Assembly: GCA_900549345.1 (NCBI GenBank)
Contig: UROC01000004.1
Span: 1-56,939 of the forward strand
DNA from: an uncultured Collinsella sp.
GTDB lineage: Bacteria; Actinomycetota; Coriobacteriia; Coriobacteriales; Coriobacteriaceae
Reading direction: 5' to 3'
DNA length: 56,939 bases
Shown here: positions 8,812-18,047 of the stretch, piece by piece
Position numbering within the stretch: position 1 is the first letter of the stretch
Layout of the letters: every line of letters begins with the position of its first letter
Made by a program: the position numbers and the translations under genes
Notes under the pieces: generated by a model
The model's input: the letters and a program-made list of their open reading frames with translations, nothing else
Database searches by the model: none
What the model was told of the DNA's origin: nothing

Positions 8812-9237
8812 ATGAACAAGTTGAGGACGCTTGCCGACGTGTTGCGCCAGGCTGGCTTTGCGCGCATCACCGGCCTGTTCCTTATCTTCTACCTGCTGTG
8901 CTCGACGGCCGTCTGGCTGTCCGACCCTGCGACCCTTACGTTTGGCGATGGCCTCTGGTTTAGCTTTGAGACCGTATCGACGATCGGCTTTGGCGATATC
9001 CCGGCCGAAACGCCGGTTGCCCGCGCTATCACCGTCGTTTTGAGCGTCATCAGCATCTTCTACATCGCCATGCTCACGGGCGTGGCGGTGAACTACTGCA
9101 ATACGCTCATCAAGATGCGCCAAAAGGACACCATGGCGCGCTTTATGGACGATCTTGAGCATCTGGAAGAGCTCGATCGCGATGAGCTCGCCGACCTGTC
9201 GCGCCGCGTGCGCGAATATCGCCGACGCCAACGCTAG
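8812..9237 (+). CDS. Two-TM potassium channel (ion channel family)
   Basis: 141-residue protein with the K+ selectivity filter STIGFGDI between two hydrophobic helices (about residues 19-37 and 72-93). The cytoplasmic C-terminus is charged and helical (MDDLEHLEELDRDELADLSRR). This is the minimal KcsA-like pore layout with no RCK or voltage-sensor domain. The ATG at 8812 has AAGGGG seven bases upstream; in-frame starts further up lack a ribosome binding site and run into the repeat cluster. It would mediate passive K+ flux and might balance the Kup uptake system at the other end of the window. Confidence 0.88.
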   Translation: MNKLRTLADVLRQAGFARITGLFLIFYLLCSTAVWLSDPATLTFGDGLWFSFETVSTIGFGDIPAETPVARAITVVLSVISIFYIAMLTGVAVNYCNTLIKMRQKDTMARFMDDLEHLEELDRDELADLSRRVREYRRRQR

Positions 9238-9272
9238 GGCGGGCGCCGCGCGTCACAACAAGGGGGCTGAAT

Positions 9273-9806
9273 ATGAATATCACGGTATACCTGGGCGCCA
9301 GCGTCGGTAACGACCCGGCGTTTCTGCCTGCGGTGCAGCAGCTCGGCACATGGATTGGCTCCAACGGCCACGCGCTGGTATACGGCGGGTCCAAGTCGGG
9401 GCTGATGGGCGCGCTCGCCGATAGCGTGCTCGATGCCGGCGGACACGTGACCGGTGTGGAGCCGAGCTTTTTTATCGAGGCCGAGTTTCAACATGACGGT
9501 ATCGACGACCTTATCGTGACGAGTGACATGGCCGAACGCAAGGCCAAGATGATTGAGCTCGGTGACGCGTTCATCGCCTTTCCCGGTGGGACGGGTACGC
9601 TCGAGGAGATTGCCGAGGTCATGTCCGCCGTGTCGTTGGGGCATCTCGATGCGCCGTGCATTCTGTACAACCTTGGGGGCTACTACAACGATCTTAAGGC
9701 GTTGCTCGAGCACATGATTGATAAAGGGCTTTCGAGCCCGAGGCGCCAGCACGGCATCTACTTTGCCGACGATTTGCGCGAGATTGCCTCGATTATCAAC
9801 GGATAA
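9273..9806 (+). CDS. LOG family protein (cytokinin riboside 5'-monophosphate phosphoribohydrolase-like)
   Basis: 177 residues, the standard length of the TIGR00730/LOG family. The Rossmann-like core has the VYGGSKSGLMGALAD segment and the signature PGGTGTLEE starting at residue 104, which forms the nucleotide-binding and catalytic site. Family members hydrolyse nucleoside 5'-monophosphates to base plus ribose 5-phosphate. The bacterial role outside plant-associated species is uncertain (nucleotide salvage or clearing modified nucleotides). The gene starts 35 nt after the K+ channel stop and has GGGGG upstream, so co-transcription is likely. Confidence 0.88.
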   Translation: MNITVYLGASVGNDPAFLPAVQQLGTWIGSNGHALVYGGSKSGLMGALADSVLDAGGHVTGVEPSFFIEAEFQHDGIDDLIVTSDMAERKAKMIELGDAFIAFPGGTGTLEEIAEVMSAVSLGHLDAPCILYNLGGYYNDLKALLEHMIDKGLSSPRRQHGIYFADDLREIASIING

Positions 9807-9931
9807 GTCTTGAGCCTGCCCCACTATGACTCCCAATGGTGCCGTTTGCGGCGCAGACGGTTGGCTCGTTCGGGCAACGCTCGCTCTACAATAAAACGTA
9901 TCTTTGCCGAATTTGACCACGGGAGGTCCCG

Positions 9932-11236
9932 ATGGATAGTCTTGCAAAACCCAAAAACCGTGCGCTGTTTTTAGTTAGCGTTGCCGTGACCGGTGCGTTC
10001 GCAGGCGCCGCGGTCTGGCTGTTCTTTTTTGCGATGGAGCACGGTGTCGACTATCTGTGGACCGAGATTCCGCACGCGCTGGGCGTCGCTTCGCCTGAGC
10101 TCGCGAGCGGCCCGTTCGGTTTTCTGCCGTACCCGTTTTTTGTCTGCTTGCTGGGCGGCCTGCTGATCGGTCTGTACGAAAAGATGACGGGCACCAAGAC
10201 CGACGACCTTAACCAGGTGATGGCCAAGGTTAAACAGGACGGTTGCTACCCGTACGACAACCTGGGCAAGCTTTCGCTTGCGGCATTGCTGCCGCTGCTG
10301 TTTGGCGGAAGCATTGGACCGGAGGCCGGTCTGACCGGCGTTATCGCGGGCCTGTGCAGCTGGGTCGGCGACCGCATGCGTCGCTTTGGCGTCGAGTTTA
10401 GGCAGCTCACGCTGCTGGGCACCCAGGCCGCCCTGACGGCGCTCTTCACCGCGCCCGTCTTTGGCTTTGTGGCGCCGCTCGCCGGTAGCGCTGACGGCCA
10501 GGGCGCCGACGACGATGGAGACTCCGAATCCGACGAGATCACCATCAAACTGCCCAAGGCGCAAAAGACCGTGGTCTACGGCATCGCGATTGCCGGCGGC
10601 CTGGGCACCTATCTACTGCTCGGCCAACTCATGGGCGGCGGTATGGGTATGCCGAGGTTCGAGGCTGCCCGGGTGGGCAACCTTGAGCTTGCCTGGCTTA
10701 TTCCCCTGGCACTCATCGGTACGGCCTGCGGCTGGCTGTACTTTGTCTCGGAGCACGCGAGCGAGGCGTTGGCCCACGCCATAGGGGAGCGCCCTGTCGT
10801 CAAGGCCATGCTGGCCGGTCTGGCGCTCGCCATCTGTGGCACGGTCCTGCCCTACACCATGTTTGCCGGCGAGACCCAAGCCGACGTGCTCATGGAGACC
10901 TATCTGACCATTCCCGCCGGCGTGCTTATCGCGACCGGTCTTGTTAAGGCCATGCTGACGCCCGCCCTCATCAACCTTGGTTGGCGTGGCGGCCACTTCT
11001 TCCCGGTTATCTTCTCGGGTGTGAGCCTGGGCTATGGCCTTGCCATCCTCACCGGCGCCGATCCGGTCTTTTGCGTCGCCGTCTGCACGGCCTCGACGAT
11101 GGGCGCCGTTATGCGTCAGCCGGTCATGGTTGTGGGCTTGCTGCTCATGTGCTTCCCACTCAAGGGCATCGTCTGCATGATCATCGCCGCCGTCATCGCG
11201 GCGGGCATTCCGCTGCCCAAGCCGCTGCGCAAGTAG
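9932..11236 (+). CDS. ClC-type chloride channel/transporter
   Basis: 434-residue polytopic membrane protein of the ClC family. Visible landmarks are FGGSIGPEAGLTGVI, equivalent to the GREGP region with the gating glutamate at residue 131, and GGHFFPVIFSG, the GxFxP region. A hydrophilic acidic insert (DGQGADDDGDSESDE, around residues 188-202) separates helices in the middle of the protein. No CBS domains follow. A GGGAGG ribosome binding site precedes the ATG. Whether it is a channel, a Cl-/H+ antiporter or a fluoride exporter cannot be told; no fluoride riboswitch is visible upstream. Confidence 0.85.
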   Translation: MDSLAKPKNRALFLVSVAVTGAFAGAAVWLFFFAMEHGVDYLWTEIPHALGVASPELASGPFGFLPYPFFVCLLGGLLIGLYEKMTGTKTDDLNQVMAKVKQDGCYPYDNLGKLSLAALLPLLFGGSIGPEAGLTGVIAGLCSWVGDRMRRFGVEFRQLTLLGTQAALTALFTAPVFGFVAPLAGSADGQGADDDGDSESDEITIKLPKAQKTVVYGIAIAGGLGTYLLLGQLMGGGMGMPRFEAARVGNLELAWLIPLALIGTACGWLYFVSEHASEALAHAIGERPVVKAMLAGLALAICGTVLPYTMFAGETQADVLMETYLTIPAGVLIATGLVKAMLTPALINLGWRGGHFFPVIFSGVSLGYGLAILTGADPVFCVAVCTASTMGAVMRQPVMVVGLLLMCFPLKGIVCMIIAAVIAAGIPLPKPLRK

Positions 11237-11330
11237 CACGGTAGCGCGCGGGCAATACAAACATCTCAAGCCCGGTGTGGGCGCTGTGTCACGGATTTGC
11301 GGGTGGACTGAATCTCGCCTGGCACCGACG

Positions 11331-12206
11331 CTACTTCCAAATCGCGAGCGCGGCGGTGCCCAGCACGATGAGGAAAAGGCCGATGGCGCTTCGATGCGAC
11401 AGCTTTTCGTTGAAGGCCAGTCGTGCGAACAGCACCGATACGACAATCGATAGTTTGTCGATTTGCACGACGACGCTCACCTGGCCTGCAGCGATGGCGT
11501 AGTAGTACAGCAGCCACGACGCGCCGGTCGCAATGCCCGATGCCGCAAGAAATGCGAGTTCGCGCGGGTCAATGCGCGCGACCTGCTCCAGCTTTCCCTT
11601 GACAGCCACGATTGCCCATGCCATAACAAGTACCACACAGGTGCGGATTGCCGTGGCCAGGTTTGACTCGACACCTTCGATGCCGATCTTGGCGAGGACG
11701 GAGGTGAGTGCCGCGAACACGGCGGCGCCGAGGGCGTAAGCGAGCCAGGCTCGGTCTTGCTTTTGCCCTGCGCCGACGGACTGCTTTTTCTCGATCATCA
11801 AAAACGTGCCGAGCGTGATAACTGCGGTTCCCACGAGCTTGACCGCCAGGTTGCCTGTCTCACCAAAAAGCACTATGGCGATCAGCACGGCGAGCACGGT
11901 GCTCATCTTGTCGACGGGTACAACCTTGTTGACGTCTCCGATGCTGAGCGCCTTAAAGTAACAGATCCACGAGGCGCCGGTGGCGAGTCCCGAGAGGGTG
12001 AGGAATAGCCAGGCTTTGGCGGGAATGGTGCCGATTGCTCCGATGGATCCAGAAATGCCCGCCATTGCCCAGGCAAATACGAGCACCACGCAAGTACGGA
12101 TGGCGGTTGCAACGTCGGAGTCGGTGTGCCTGATGCCGCATTTGGCCAAAATGGATGTGATGCCGGCAAAGAAAGCTGATGCAAATGCTGCTGTAACCCA
12201 CGACAC
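11331..12206 (-). CDS. EamA/DMT family transporter with near-duplicate halves
   Basis: 291-residue, roughly ten-helix drug/metabolite transporter made of two EamA repeats. The halves are unusually alike: ATAIRTCVVLVFAWAM against ATAIRTCVVLVMAWAI, and SGLATGASWICYFKAL against SGIATGASWLLYYYAI. This suggests a fairly young internal duplication or strong symmetry. It starts at GTG with GAGGAGG upstream. The substrate is unknown; the family exports metabolites or amino acids. It is a single gene convergent with the ClC gene. Confidence 0.85.
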   Translation of the reverse strand: MSWVTAAFASAFFAGITSILAKCGIRHTDSDVATAIRTCVVLVFAWAMAGISGSIGAIGTIPAKAWLFLTLSGLATGASWICYFKALSIGDVNKVVPVDKMSTVLAVLIAIVLFGETGNLAVKLVGTAVITLGTFLMIEKKQSVGAGQKQDRAWLAYALGAAVFAALTSVLAKIGIEGVESNLATAIRTCVVLVMAWAIVAVKGKLEQVARIDPRELAFLAASGIATGASWLLYYYAIAAGQVSVVVQIDKLSIVVSVLFARLAFNEKLSHRSAIGLFLIVLGTAALAIWK

Positions 12207-12274
12207 GGGTTGAGCGCCTCCTCATAAAAGACCGCGCCAGATCTGCGGCGCATGCCCGATGATACCGCGCTTGC

Positions 12275-12973
12275 CTACAGGTCGCGTGCTCGATAGACCT
12301 TGGTACTGATGGCGCAACTCAGTGCAAAGAGCACGAGGGCCAGTACGGCAATTCCTGCGCACAGGCAGCCGAGGACGGCGGGATCGGGGTTTGCCCCAGT
12401 AATCGACATGAGCCAGTTGCTGATGGGGTTGGAGGAGCTCAGCGTGGCCATGGCAAGGCATCCGAGCAGGGCAAACAGGCCGACGGAAAAGCGCAGCGCC
12501 TCCATGTGTCCAAATCGGAAGAACAGCGGCTGCGCCAAAAACACCATCATGAGGGAGATGAGCATCGAGGCTGCCGAGGCGATTGCGATTTCATAGACCG
12601 TCTGTCCCGTCGAAGGAATGCCCACGCTGTTGAAGAGCGGAAGGACAATGATGCTCAAAAGTACGGCGGCGCACGCCATGACAGCCGAGAAGACAACGAT
12701 GCACAGGTAGCGGGCAAAAATAATGTCTTTGCGCGAGAGGGGCAGCGTTGCCCGATAGCGCTCCCATCCGTTTTGATTGTCGAAGCCGGCCAGCGAGCTC
12801 ATGACCATGATAGGCGACATGGCGCTGACCGCGCAGGCGCCGGCACTCATGCCGGAATCACCATCCGATGCGTTGGCGAGGGTCAACACGATGAATATAA
12901 ATAAGCCGACGCCCGCGATGCTCGGGATAAGCGTGCGAACGATGGCGAGTTCGGACATAAAGGCGCGTTTCAT
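12275..12973 (-). CDS. ABC-2 type transporter permease
   Basis: 232-residue membrane protein with about six hydrophobic segments. The layout is that of ABC-2 permeases that act with YtrA-regulated ATPases: N-terminal MKRAFMSELAIVRT, then TM segments, and a RYRATLPLSRKDIIFARY stretch typical of the ABC-2 coupling loop. Its ATG overlaps the stop of the upstream ATPase gene (ATGA), so it forms one exporter with 12970-13851. Substrates of such systems are cell-wall-active peptides or lipids in relatives; none can be assigned here. Confidence 0.82.
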   Translation of the reverse strand: MKRAFMSELAIVRTLIPSIAGVGLFIFIVLTLANASDGDSGMSAGACAVSAMSPIMVMSSLAGFDNQNGWERYRATLPLSRKDIIFARYLCIVVFSAVMACAAVLLSIIVLPLFNSVGIPSTGQTVYEIAIASAASMLISLMMVFLAQPLFFRFGHMEALRFSVGLFALLGCLAMATLSSSNPISNWLMSITGANPDPAVLGCLCAGIAVLALVLFALSCAISTKVYRARDL

Positions 12974-13851
12974 TTCGAAGCCCCTTTCAGCGTGAGGCGC
13001 AGGTAGTCATCAATGGTTGCCCGATCGCAGGGAATCTCGGGAAAGGCCTCGAGCGCTTCGCGACGGTTGGGCACGAGCACGTCCACGCTATAGGCGTGGT
13101 GGGCGGCGCGGGCGCCTTCGACGCAAGCCATAAGCTCGGCGGCCTGTGCCTGGGTGCAGTGGGCGATGCCGGCGCGGTCAGTAATGTCCTCGCGCGGCAG
13201 GTCAAATACAATCGAACCGTTATCGATGCAGATGACGCGGTCGGCGGCGCGATCGAGGTCGGACGTAATGTGGCTCGAGAGCAGTACGCTGCGCTGGCCG
13301 TGGGAAACAAAGGCGAGCAGCTCATCGAGCAGCTCTTCGCGCGCCATGGGATCGAGGCCCGCGGTGGCTTCGTCCAAAACGAGCAGCTTGGCATTGTGAC
13401 TGAGCGCACACGCGAGCTGCAGCTTCATGCCCATGCCGCGGGAGAGGTCCTTGACCTTTGCCTTGGGATCGAGGCCAAATCGGTCGATGAACCCGGCGAA
13501 CGTTTCGCAGCTCCACGTGGGGTACGCCGGGCCTACGAGCCTCTCGATCTGGCCCACCTTGAGCGTGGAGGGGAAGGGGCACGTGTCCAGGACAAGGCCT
13601 ACGCGGGAGCGCAGGTGGCGCTGCGTCTCGTCGGGCGCGTTGGTGTCGCAGCGCTGTCCAAACAGATGCACCTCGCCGGCATCGAGCTTTATAAGCCCAA
13701 GCGCGGCGCGAATGGTCGTCGTCTTGCCGGCGCCATTTGCGCCCACAAAGCCAACGATCTGGCCGGGCTCCACGGCGAGTGTGACCACTCGCAACGAAAA
13801 ACGGTCGCTCACACGGCGTGAGATGCCTTTGAGTTCTAAAAGGTTTTGCAT
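12970..13851 (-). CDS. ABC transporter ATP-binding protein
   Basis: 293-residue nucleotide-binding subunit. Walker A is GANGAGKTTTIR, the signature is LSRGMGMKLQLACALSH, Walker B is LLVLDEATAGLD, and SSHITSDLDRAADR provides the switch histidine. The start is the ATG at 13851 with AAGAAAGG upstream; the frame stays open further into the GntR gene, but those codons are not protein-like. Second gene of the operon GntR - ATPase - permease, 23 nt after the regulator. The C-terminal 80 residues match the accessory domain of CcmA/YtrB-like ATPases. Confidence 0.9.
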   Translation of the reverse strand: MQNLLELKGISRRVSDRFSLRVVTLAVEPGQIVGFVGANGAGKTTTIRAALGLIKLDAGEVHLFGQRCDTNAPDETQRHLRSRVGLVLDTCPFPSTLKVGQIERLVGPAYPTWSCETFAGFIDRFGLDPKAKVKDLSRGMGMKLQLACALSHNAKLLVLDEATAGLDPMAREELLDELLAFVSHGQRSVLLSSHITSDLDRAADRVICIDNGSIVFDLPREDITDRAGIAHCTQAQAAELMACVEGARAAHHAYSVDVLVPNRREALEAFPEIPCDRATIDDYLRLTLKGASK

Positions 13852-13874
13852 GGTATAGCCTTTCTTGCAGATGG

Positions 13875-14255
13875 CTACTGCATGGTTTCGGGGGCTACGA
13901 GGTCGAGCATCTCGTGCAGCTTGTCGCGCGTGACGCCCAAGGCTTCGGCTTGGCTCGCCGCTTTCGCAAGCAGCTCTTCGATATGGCAGAGCTGATTTTC
14001 GCGCAAGAGTTCTTGGTTGCCCTCGGCGACAAAACAGCCCTTGCCCTGCACGGTGCAGATAAAGCCGAGTTGCTCCAGGTCGGCGTAGGCGCGCTTGGTG
14101 GTGATGACACTCACGCCAAGATCGCTCGCGAGTGCACGGATGCTGGGGAGTTTGGCTCCCGCAGCGAGCGCGCCCGAAAGGATCTGAGCTTTGACTTGCG
14201 AGGCTATTTGCTCGTAGATGGGCTTGTCGCTCGAATTGGATAGGATGATGTCCAC
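13875..14255 (-). CDS. GntR family regulator, YtrA subfamily
   Basis: 126 residues: an N-terminal winged helix (PIYEQIASQVKAQILSG, then LPSIRALASDLGVSVITTKRAYADLE) and only a short C-terminal dimerisation helix pair, which defines the YtrA subfamily. These proteins repress ABC-2 exporter operons and are released by cell-envelope antibiotics or related signals. The start is a GTG with AAGGAG upstream. First gene of the exporter operon. An inverted repeat lies 28 nt upstream (14283-14316) and fits autoregulation. Confidence 0.9.
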   Translation of the reverse strand: MDIILSNSSDKPIYEQIASQVKAQILSGALAAGAKLPSIRALASDLGVSVITTKRAYADLEQLGFICTVQGKGCFVAEGNQELLRENQLCHIEELLAKAASQAEALGVTRDKLHEMLDLVAPETMQ

Positions 14256-14282
14256 AGCGGCTCCTTAGCTGATGGGCTACAC

Positions 14283-14316
14283 GTGTATATAACCGGTAAG
14301 CACAGTATATATACAC
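14283..14316 (-). promoter_or_regulatory. Probable GntR/YtrA operator and promoter region
   Basis: Perfect inverted repeat GTGTATATA (14283-14291) / TATATACAC (14308-14316) with a 16-nt spacer, in an AT-rich patch just upstream of the GntR gene. YtrA-type operators are known to be spaced GTGTA/TACAC inverted repeats overlapping the promoter. Confidence 0.65.
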
Positions 14317-14380
14317 TATGCACAGTTACGCAAGAGCTAAATGTGGAATAGTCCGCCAGTGCCGCGCTTGCCCCAAAACA

Positions 14381-14677
14381 ATCTCAATCTGTAACACCTA
14401 GGTCCGTTTTGGGTCGCCTGCTGTTACAGATCGAGATCTTATTTGCCCGCCTGCTTATTTGTCTCAATCTGTAACAGTAAGAGTCGATTTGCGCGGCTAG
14501 ATGTTACAGATTGAGACATTGGCTCCCTGCCTTCCTGTTTATCTCGATTTGTAACAGTTAGACCTGATTTGGGCGGCTAGATGTTACAGATTGAGATTGT
14601 GCCGGCGGGCCTGCCAGTTTGTCTCGATCTGTAACAGGTAGGGGCTCAAAACCCGTCTTGCTGTTACAGATCGAGAC
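14381..14677. repeat. Four tandem 57-nt hairpins at exact 80-nt period
   Basis: Four inverted-repeat units at 14381-14437, 14461-14517, 14541-14597 and 14621-14677. Each has 16-nt arms ([AG]TCTC[AG]AT[CT]TGTAACA and its complement) around a 25-nt loop, followed by 23 nt of unrelated spacer, giving starts exactly 80 nt apart. Arms 2 and 4 pair perfectly; arm 3 has two positions that would be G-U pairs in RNA and arm 1 one mismatch. The outer pair alternates A-T, G-C, A-T, G-C. The 14256-14814 gap holds this array, the GntR operator and the prfC promoter region, with no gene. Confidence 0.9.
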
Positions 14678-14761
14678 AGTCTTTGAGGCAGCGGCCCGGT
14701 GCACAGCGAGCTCGGCTAATGAATTTGTCCTGATAGGTGCCCTATGGCGGGATTTCGCGGC

Positions 14762-14767
14762 TACAAT
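14762..14767 (+). promoter_or_regulatory. Candidate -10 box (TACAAT) for prfC
   Basis: TACAAT lies 48 nt before the chosen prfC ATG, downstream of the hairpin array. The same hexamer precedes other genes here (9887, 43797, 46986). No clear -35 partner. Confidence 0.4.
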
Positions 14768-14814
14768 AGTGCGGTTACAACGACGTAATGCACTCAATGC
14801 AAGAAAGGATCCGC

Positions 14815-16428
<1,614 letters not shown>

Positions 16429-16528
16429 TGTGCCGGCGCGGTGGCCTGGCGGGGCTGCCGCGCCGTTTGCTTGCCTGATGCCGTGTGAGCGGCTATCATA
16501 CCCACCGTCGTCTCAAGACCGGGGCGTC

Positions 16529-16578
16529 CGAGCAGTTCGGGTCCGATATCCTGCTCGTTAAACCTAAAACCAAAGGAG
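16529..16578 (+). promoter_or_regulatory. Candidate preQ1-I-like riboswitch overlapping the ribosome binding site
   Basis: A 7-bp stem (CGAGCAG 16529-16535 with CTGCTCG 16551-16557) encloses a loop beginning TTC and containing GGGT. An A-rich tail GTTAAACCTAAAACC then runs into AAAGGAG, the ribosome binding site of the queuosine-precursor transporter gene. Stem, UUC-starting loop and A-rich tail that merges with the Shine-Dalgarno match the layout of preQ1 class I riboswitches, and loop GGU could pair with tail ACC as the pseudoknot. The loop is longer than usual, so this is a proposal. Confidence 0.45.
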
Positions 16579-16584
16579 TACATA

Positions 16585-17307
16585 ATGATCAAGAAGGTCA
16601 TGGAGGACTACAAGGTCCTGTTGCGGAGCATTCCCGCGGCAACGGTTTCGCTGTTTTTCGTGAGCGTCATCATGATGAACCTGCTGGCCAACAAAGAGCT
16701 TATCAGCCTGCCGTATCTGGCGCTCGACTGTGGCTTTGTGGTGAGCTGGGTTTCGTTTTTGTGCCAGGACATGATCTGCAAGCGCTTTGGCGCCAAGGCA
16801 TCCATCAAAATCTCTATCCTCGCGCTGCTGGTCAACCTGGCCGTGAGCCTGTGCTTTTGGGCATGCTCGCTCACGCCCGGCATGTGGGGCGCCTACTACG
16901 ACACGGGCATGATCGAGGTCAACAGCGCCCTTAACGCCACCATTGGCGGCACCTGGTACGTGGTGCTGGGCTCTTCGCTGGCAATGCTCGTTTCTGCCGT
17001 GGTTAACTCCACGCTCAACCAGTCGCTCGGCCGTATGCTCAAAAAGAATAACTTTGCGAGCTTCGCCTTCCGCTCCTATGTGTCCACGGGTGTTGGCCAG
17101 TTTGTCGACAACCTGGTCTTTGCCATTGTGGTGAGCCACACGTTCTTTGGTTGGACCTGGGTGCAGGTTCTTATGTGCTCGCTGACCGGCGCTGTTGCCG
17201 AGCTGCTGTGCGAGGTCTTCCTGAGCCCCGTGGGCTACAAGGTCGTGCGCGGCTGGGAGCGCGAGAATGTGGGTGCCGAGTACCTCGAGCGTCACGCAAC
17301 CGCCTAA
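16585..17307 (+). CDS. VUT/YhhQ family queuosine precursor transporter
   Basis: 240-residue membrane protein of the Vut_1 (YhhQ, COG1738) family that imports queuine, preQ1 or preQ0 for tRNA queuosine modification. About six TM helices are visible, with family patterns MMNLLANKEL near the first helix and the FVDNLVFAIV segment near the fifth. The start has AAAGGAG upstream. It follows prfC by 156 nt, a leader holding the candidate preQ1-like element, and is 9 nt from the SDR gene, so those two are likely co-transcribed. No queuosine biosynthesis genes are nearby, which suits a salvage importer. Confidence 0.85.
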   Translation: MIKKVMEDYKVLLRSIPAATVSLFFVSVIMMNLLANKELISLPYLALDCGFVVSWVSFLCQDMICKRFGAKASIKISILALLVNLAVSLCFWACSLTPGMWGAYYDTGMIEVNSALNATIGGTWYVVLGSSLAMLVSAVVNSTLNQSLGRMLKKNNFASFAFRSYVSTGVGQFVDNLVFAIVVSHTFFGWTWVQVLMCSLTGAVAELLCEVFLSPVGYKVVRGWERENVGAEYLERHATA

Positions 17308-17316
17308 GGAGCAAGC

Positions 17317-17997
17317 ATGCGGGTTTTGATCACGGGCGCTTCGGGCGGTATCGGAGCCGCGTGCGTGCAGCGCTTTTTGGACGAGGGCCACGAGGTCGTG
17401 GGCTTTGATCTGCTGCCGGCGGCGATCGAACACGAGCGCTACCGCCATCTGATCGTTGATGTCCGCGAGCCGGACTCGTTTCCAGTTGACCTTGAACCCC
17501 AGGTAATCGTGAACGTTGCCGGTACGCAGGATTCGGCCGACGACATTGCCGCCAACCTGCGTGGCACCATCAACGTGACTGAGCGCTACGCCTTTGTGGG
17601 GGAGGGGCTTGCCGCCAAGCCGGCGCCGGCTATCAAATCCGTGGTCAATGTGGGGTCGGCGAGCGGACATACGGGATCGGAGTTTCCTGTCTATGCTGCC
17701 AGCAAGGGCGGCGTTATCGCCTACACCAAAAACCTTGCAAACCGCCTGGCGCCGCAGGCCATCGCCAACAGTGTGGACCCGGGCGGCGTTATCACGCCGC
17801 TCAACCGTTGCGTGATGGAAGACGAGCGCCTGTGGAACCAGATTATGGAGCTCACGCCGCTTAAGCGCTGGGCCACCGCCCAAGAGATCGCCGAGTGGAT
17901 CTACTTTGTGGGCGTGACCAACCGGTTTATGACCGGGCAGAGCCTGCTGATCGATGGCGGCGAGGCCGGCCGTACACAATTTATTTGGCCCGAATAG
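17317..17997 (+). CDS. Short-chain dehydrogenase/reductase (SDR)
   Basis: 226-residue classical SDR. The nucleotide-binding TGASGGIG lies near residues 6-13, NVAG takes the NNAG position, a serine sits in VVNVGSASG, and the catalytic YAASK motif is present. The C-terminal GQSLLIDGG is the usual NAD(P)-dependent oxidoreductase ending. The aspartate after beta-2 (VVGFDLL) suggests NAD preference. The substrate is unknown. It follows the queuosine-precursor transporter by 9 nt and ends at a strong terminator. Confidence 0.88.
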   Translation: MRVLITGASGGIGAACVQRFLDEGHEVVGFDLLPAAIEHERYRHLIVDVREPDSFPVDLEPQVIVNVAGTQDSADDIAANLRGTINVTERYAFVGEGLAAKPAPAIKSVVNVGSASGHTGSEFPVYAASKGGVIAYTKNLANRLAPQAIANSVDPGGVITPLNRCVMEDERLWNQIMELTPLKRWATAQEIAEWIYFVGVTNRFMTGQSLLIDGGEAGRTQFIWPE

Positions 17998-17998
17998 G

Positions 17999-18035
17999 AA
18001 ACGCGCCCGATGGAAAGCCGTCGGGCGCGTTTTTG
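17999..18035 (+). terminator. Intrinsic terminator after the SDR gene
   Basis: A 10-bp GC-rich stem (ACGCGCCCGA at 18001-18010 with TCGGGCGCGT at 18021-18030) followed by TTTTTGA. It may also serve the convergent ung gene. Confidence 0.88.
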
Positions 18036-18047
18036 ATGTATCGATTT

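Noticed and set aside
9807..9931. Fluoride riboswitch before the ClC gene
   Set aside because: The conserved fluoride aptamer pattern is not present.
12970..14316. Extending the ABC ATPase to residue 448 in the open frame
   Set aside because: The additional N-terminal part overlaps the GntR gene in another frame and has no protein character; a good ribosome binding site marks the ATG at 13851.
14381..14677. Phased repeats considered as a CRISPR array
   Set aside because: Each unit is itself an inverted repeat of 57 nt with variable inner sequence, the spacing between units is 23 nt, only four units exist and no cas genes are near. CRISPR repeats would be near-identical and not have 16-bp self-complementary ends with 25-nt loops.
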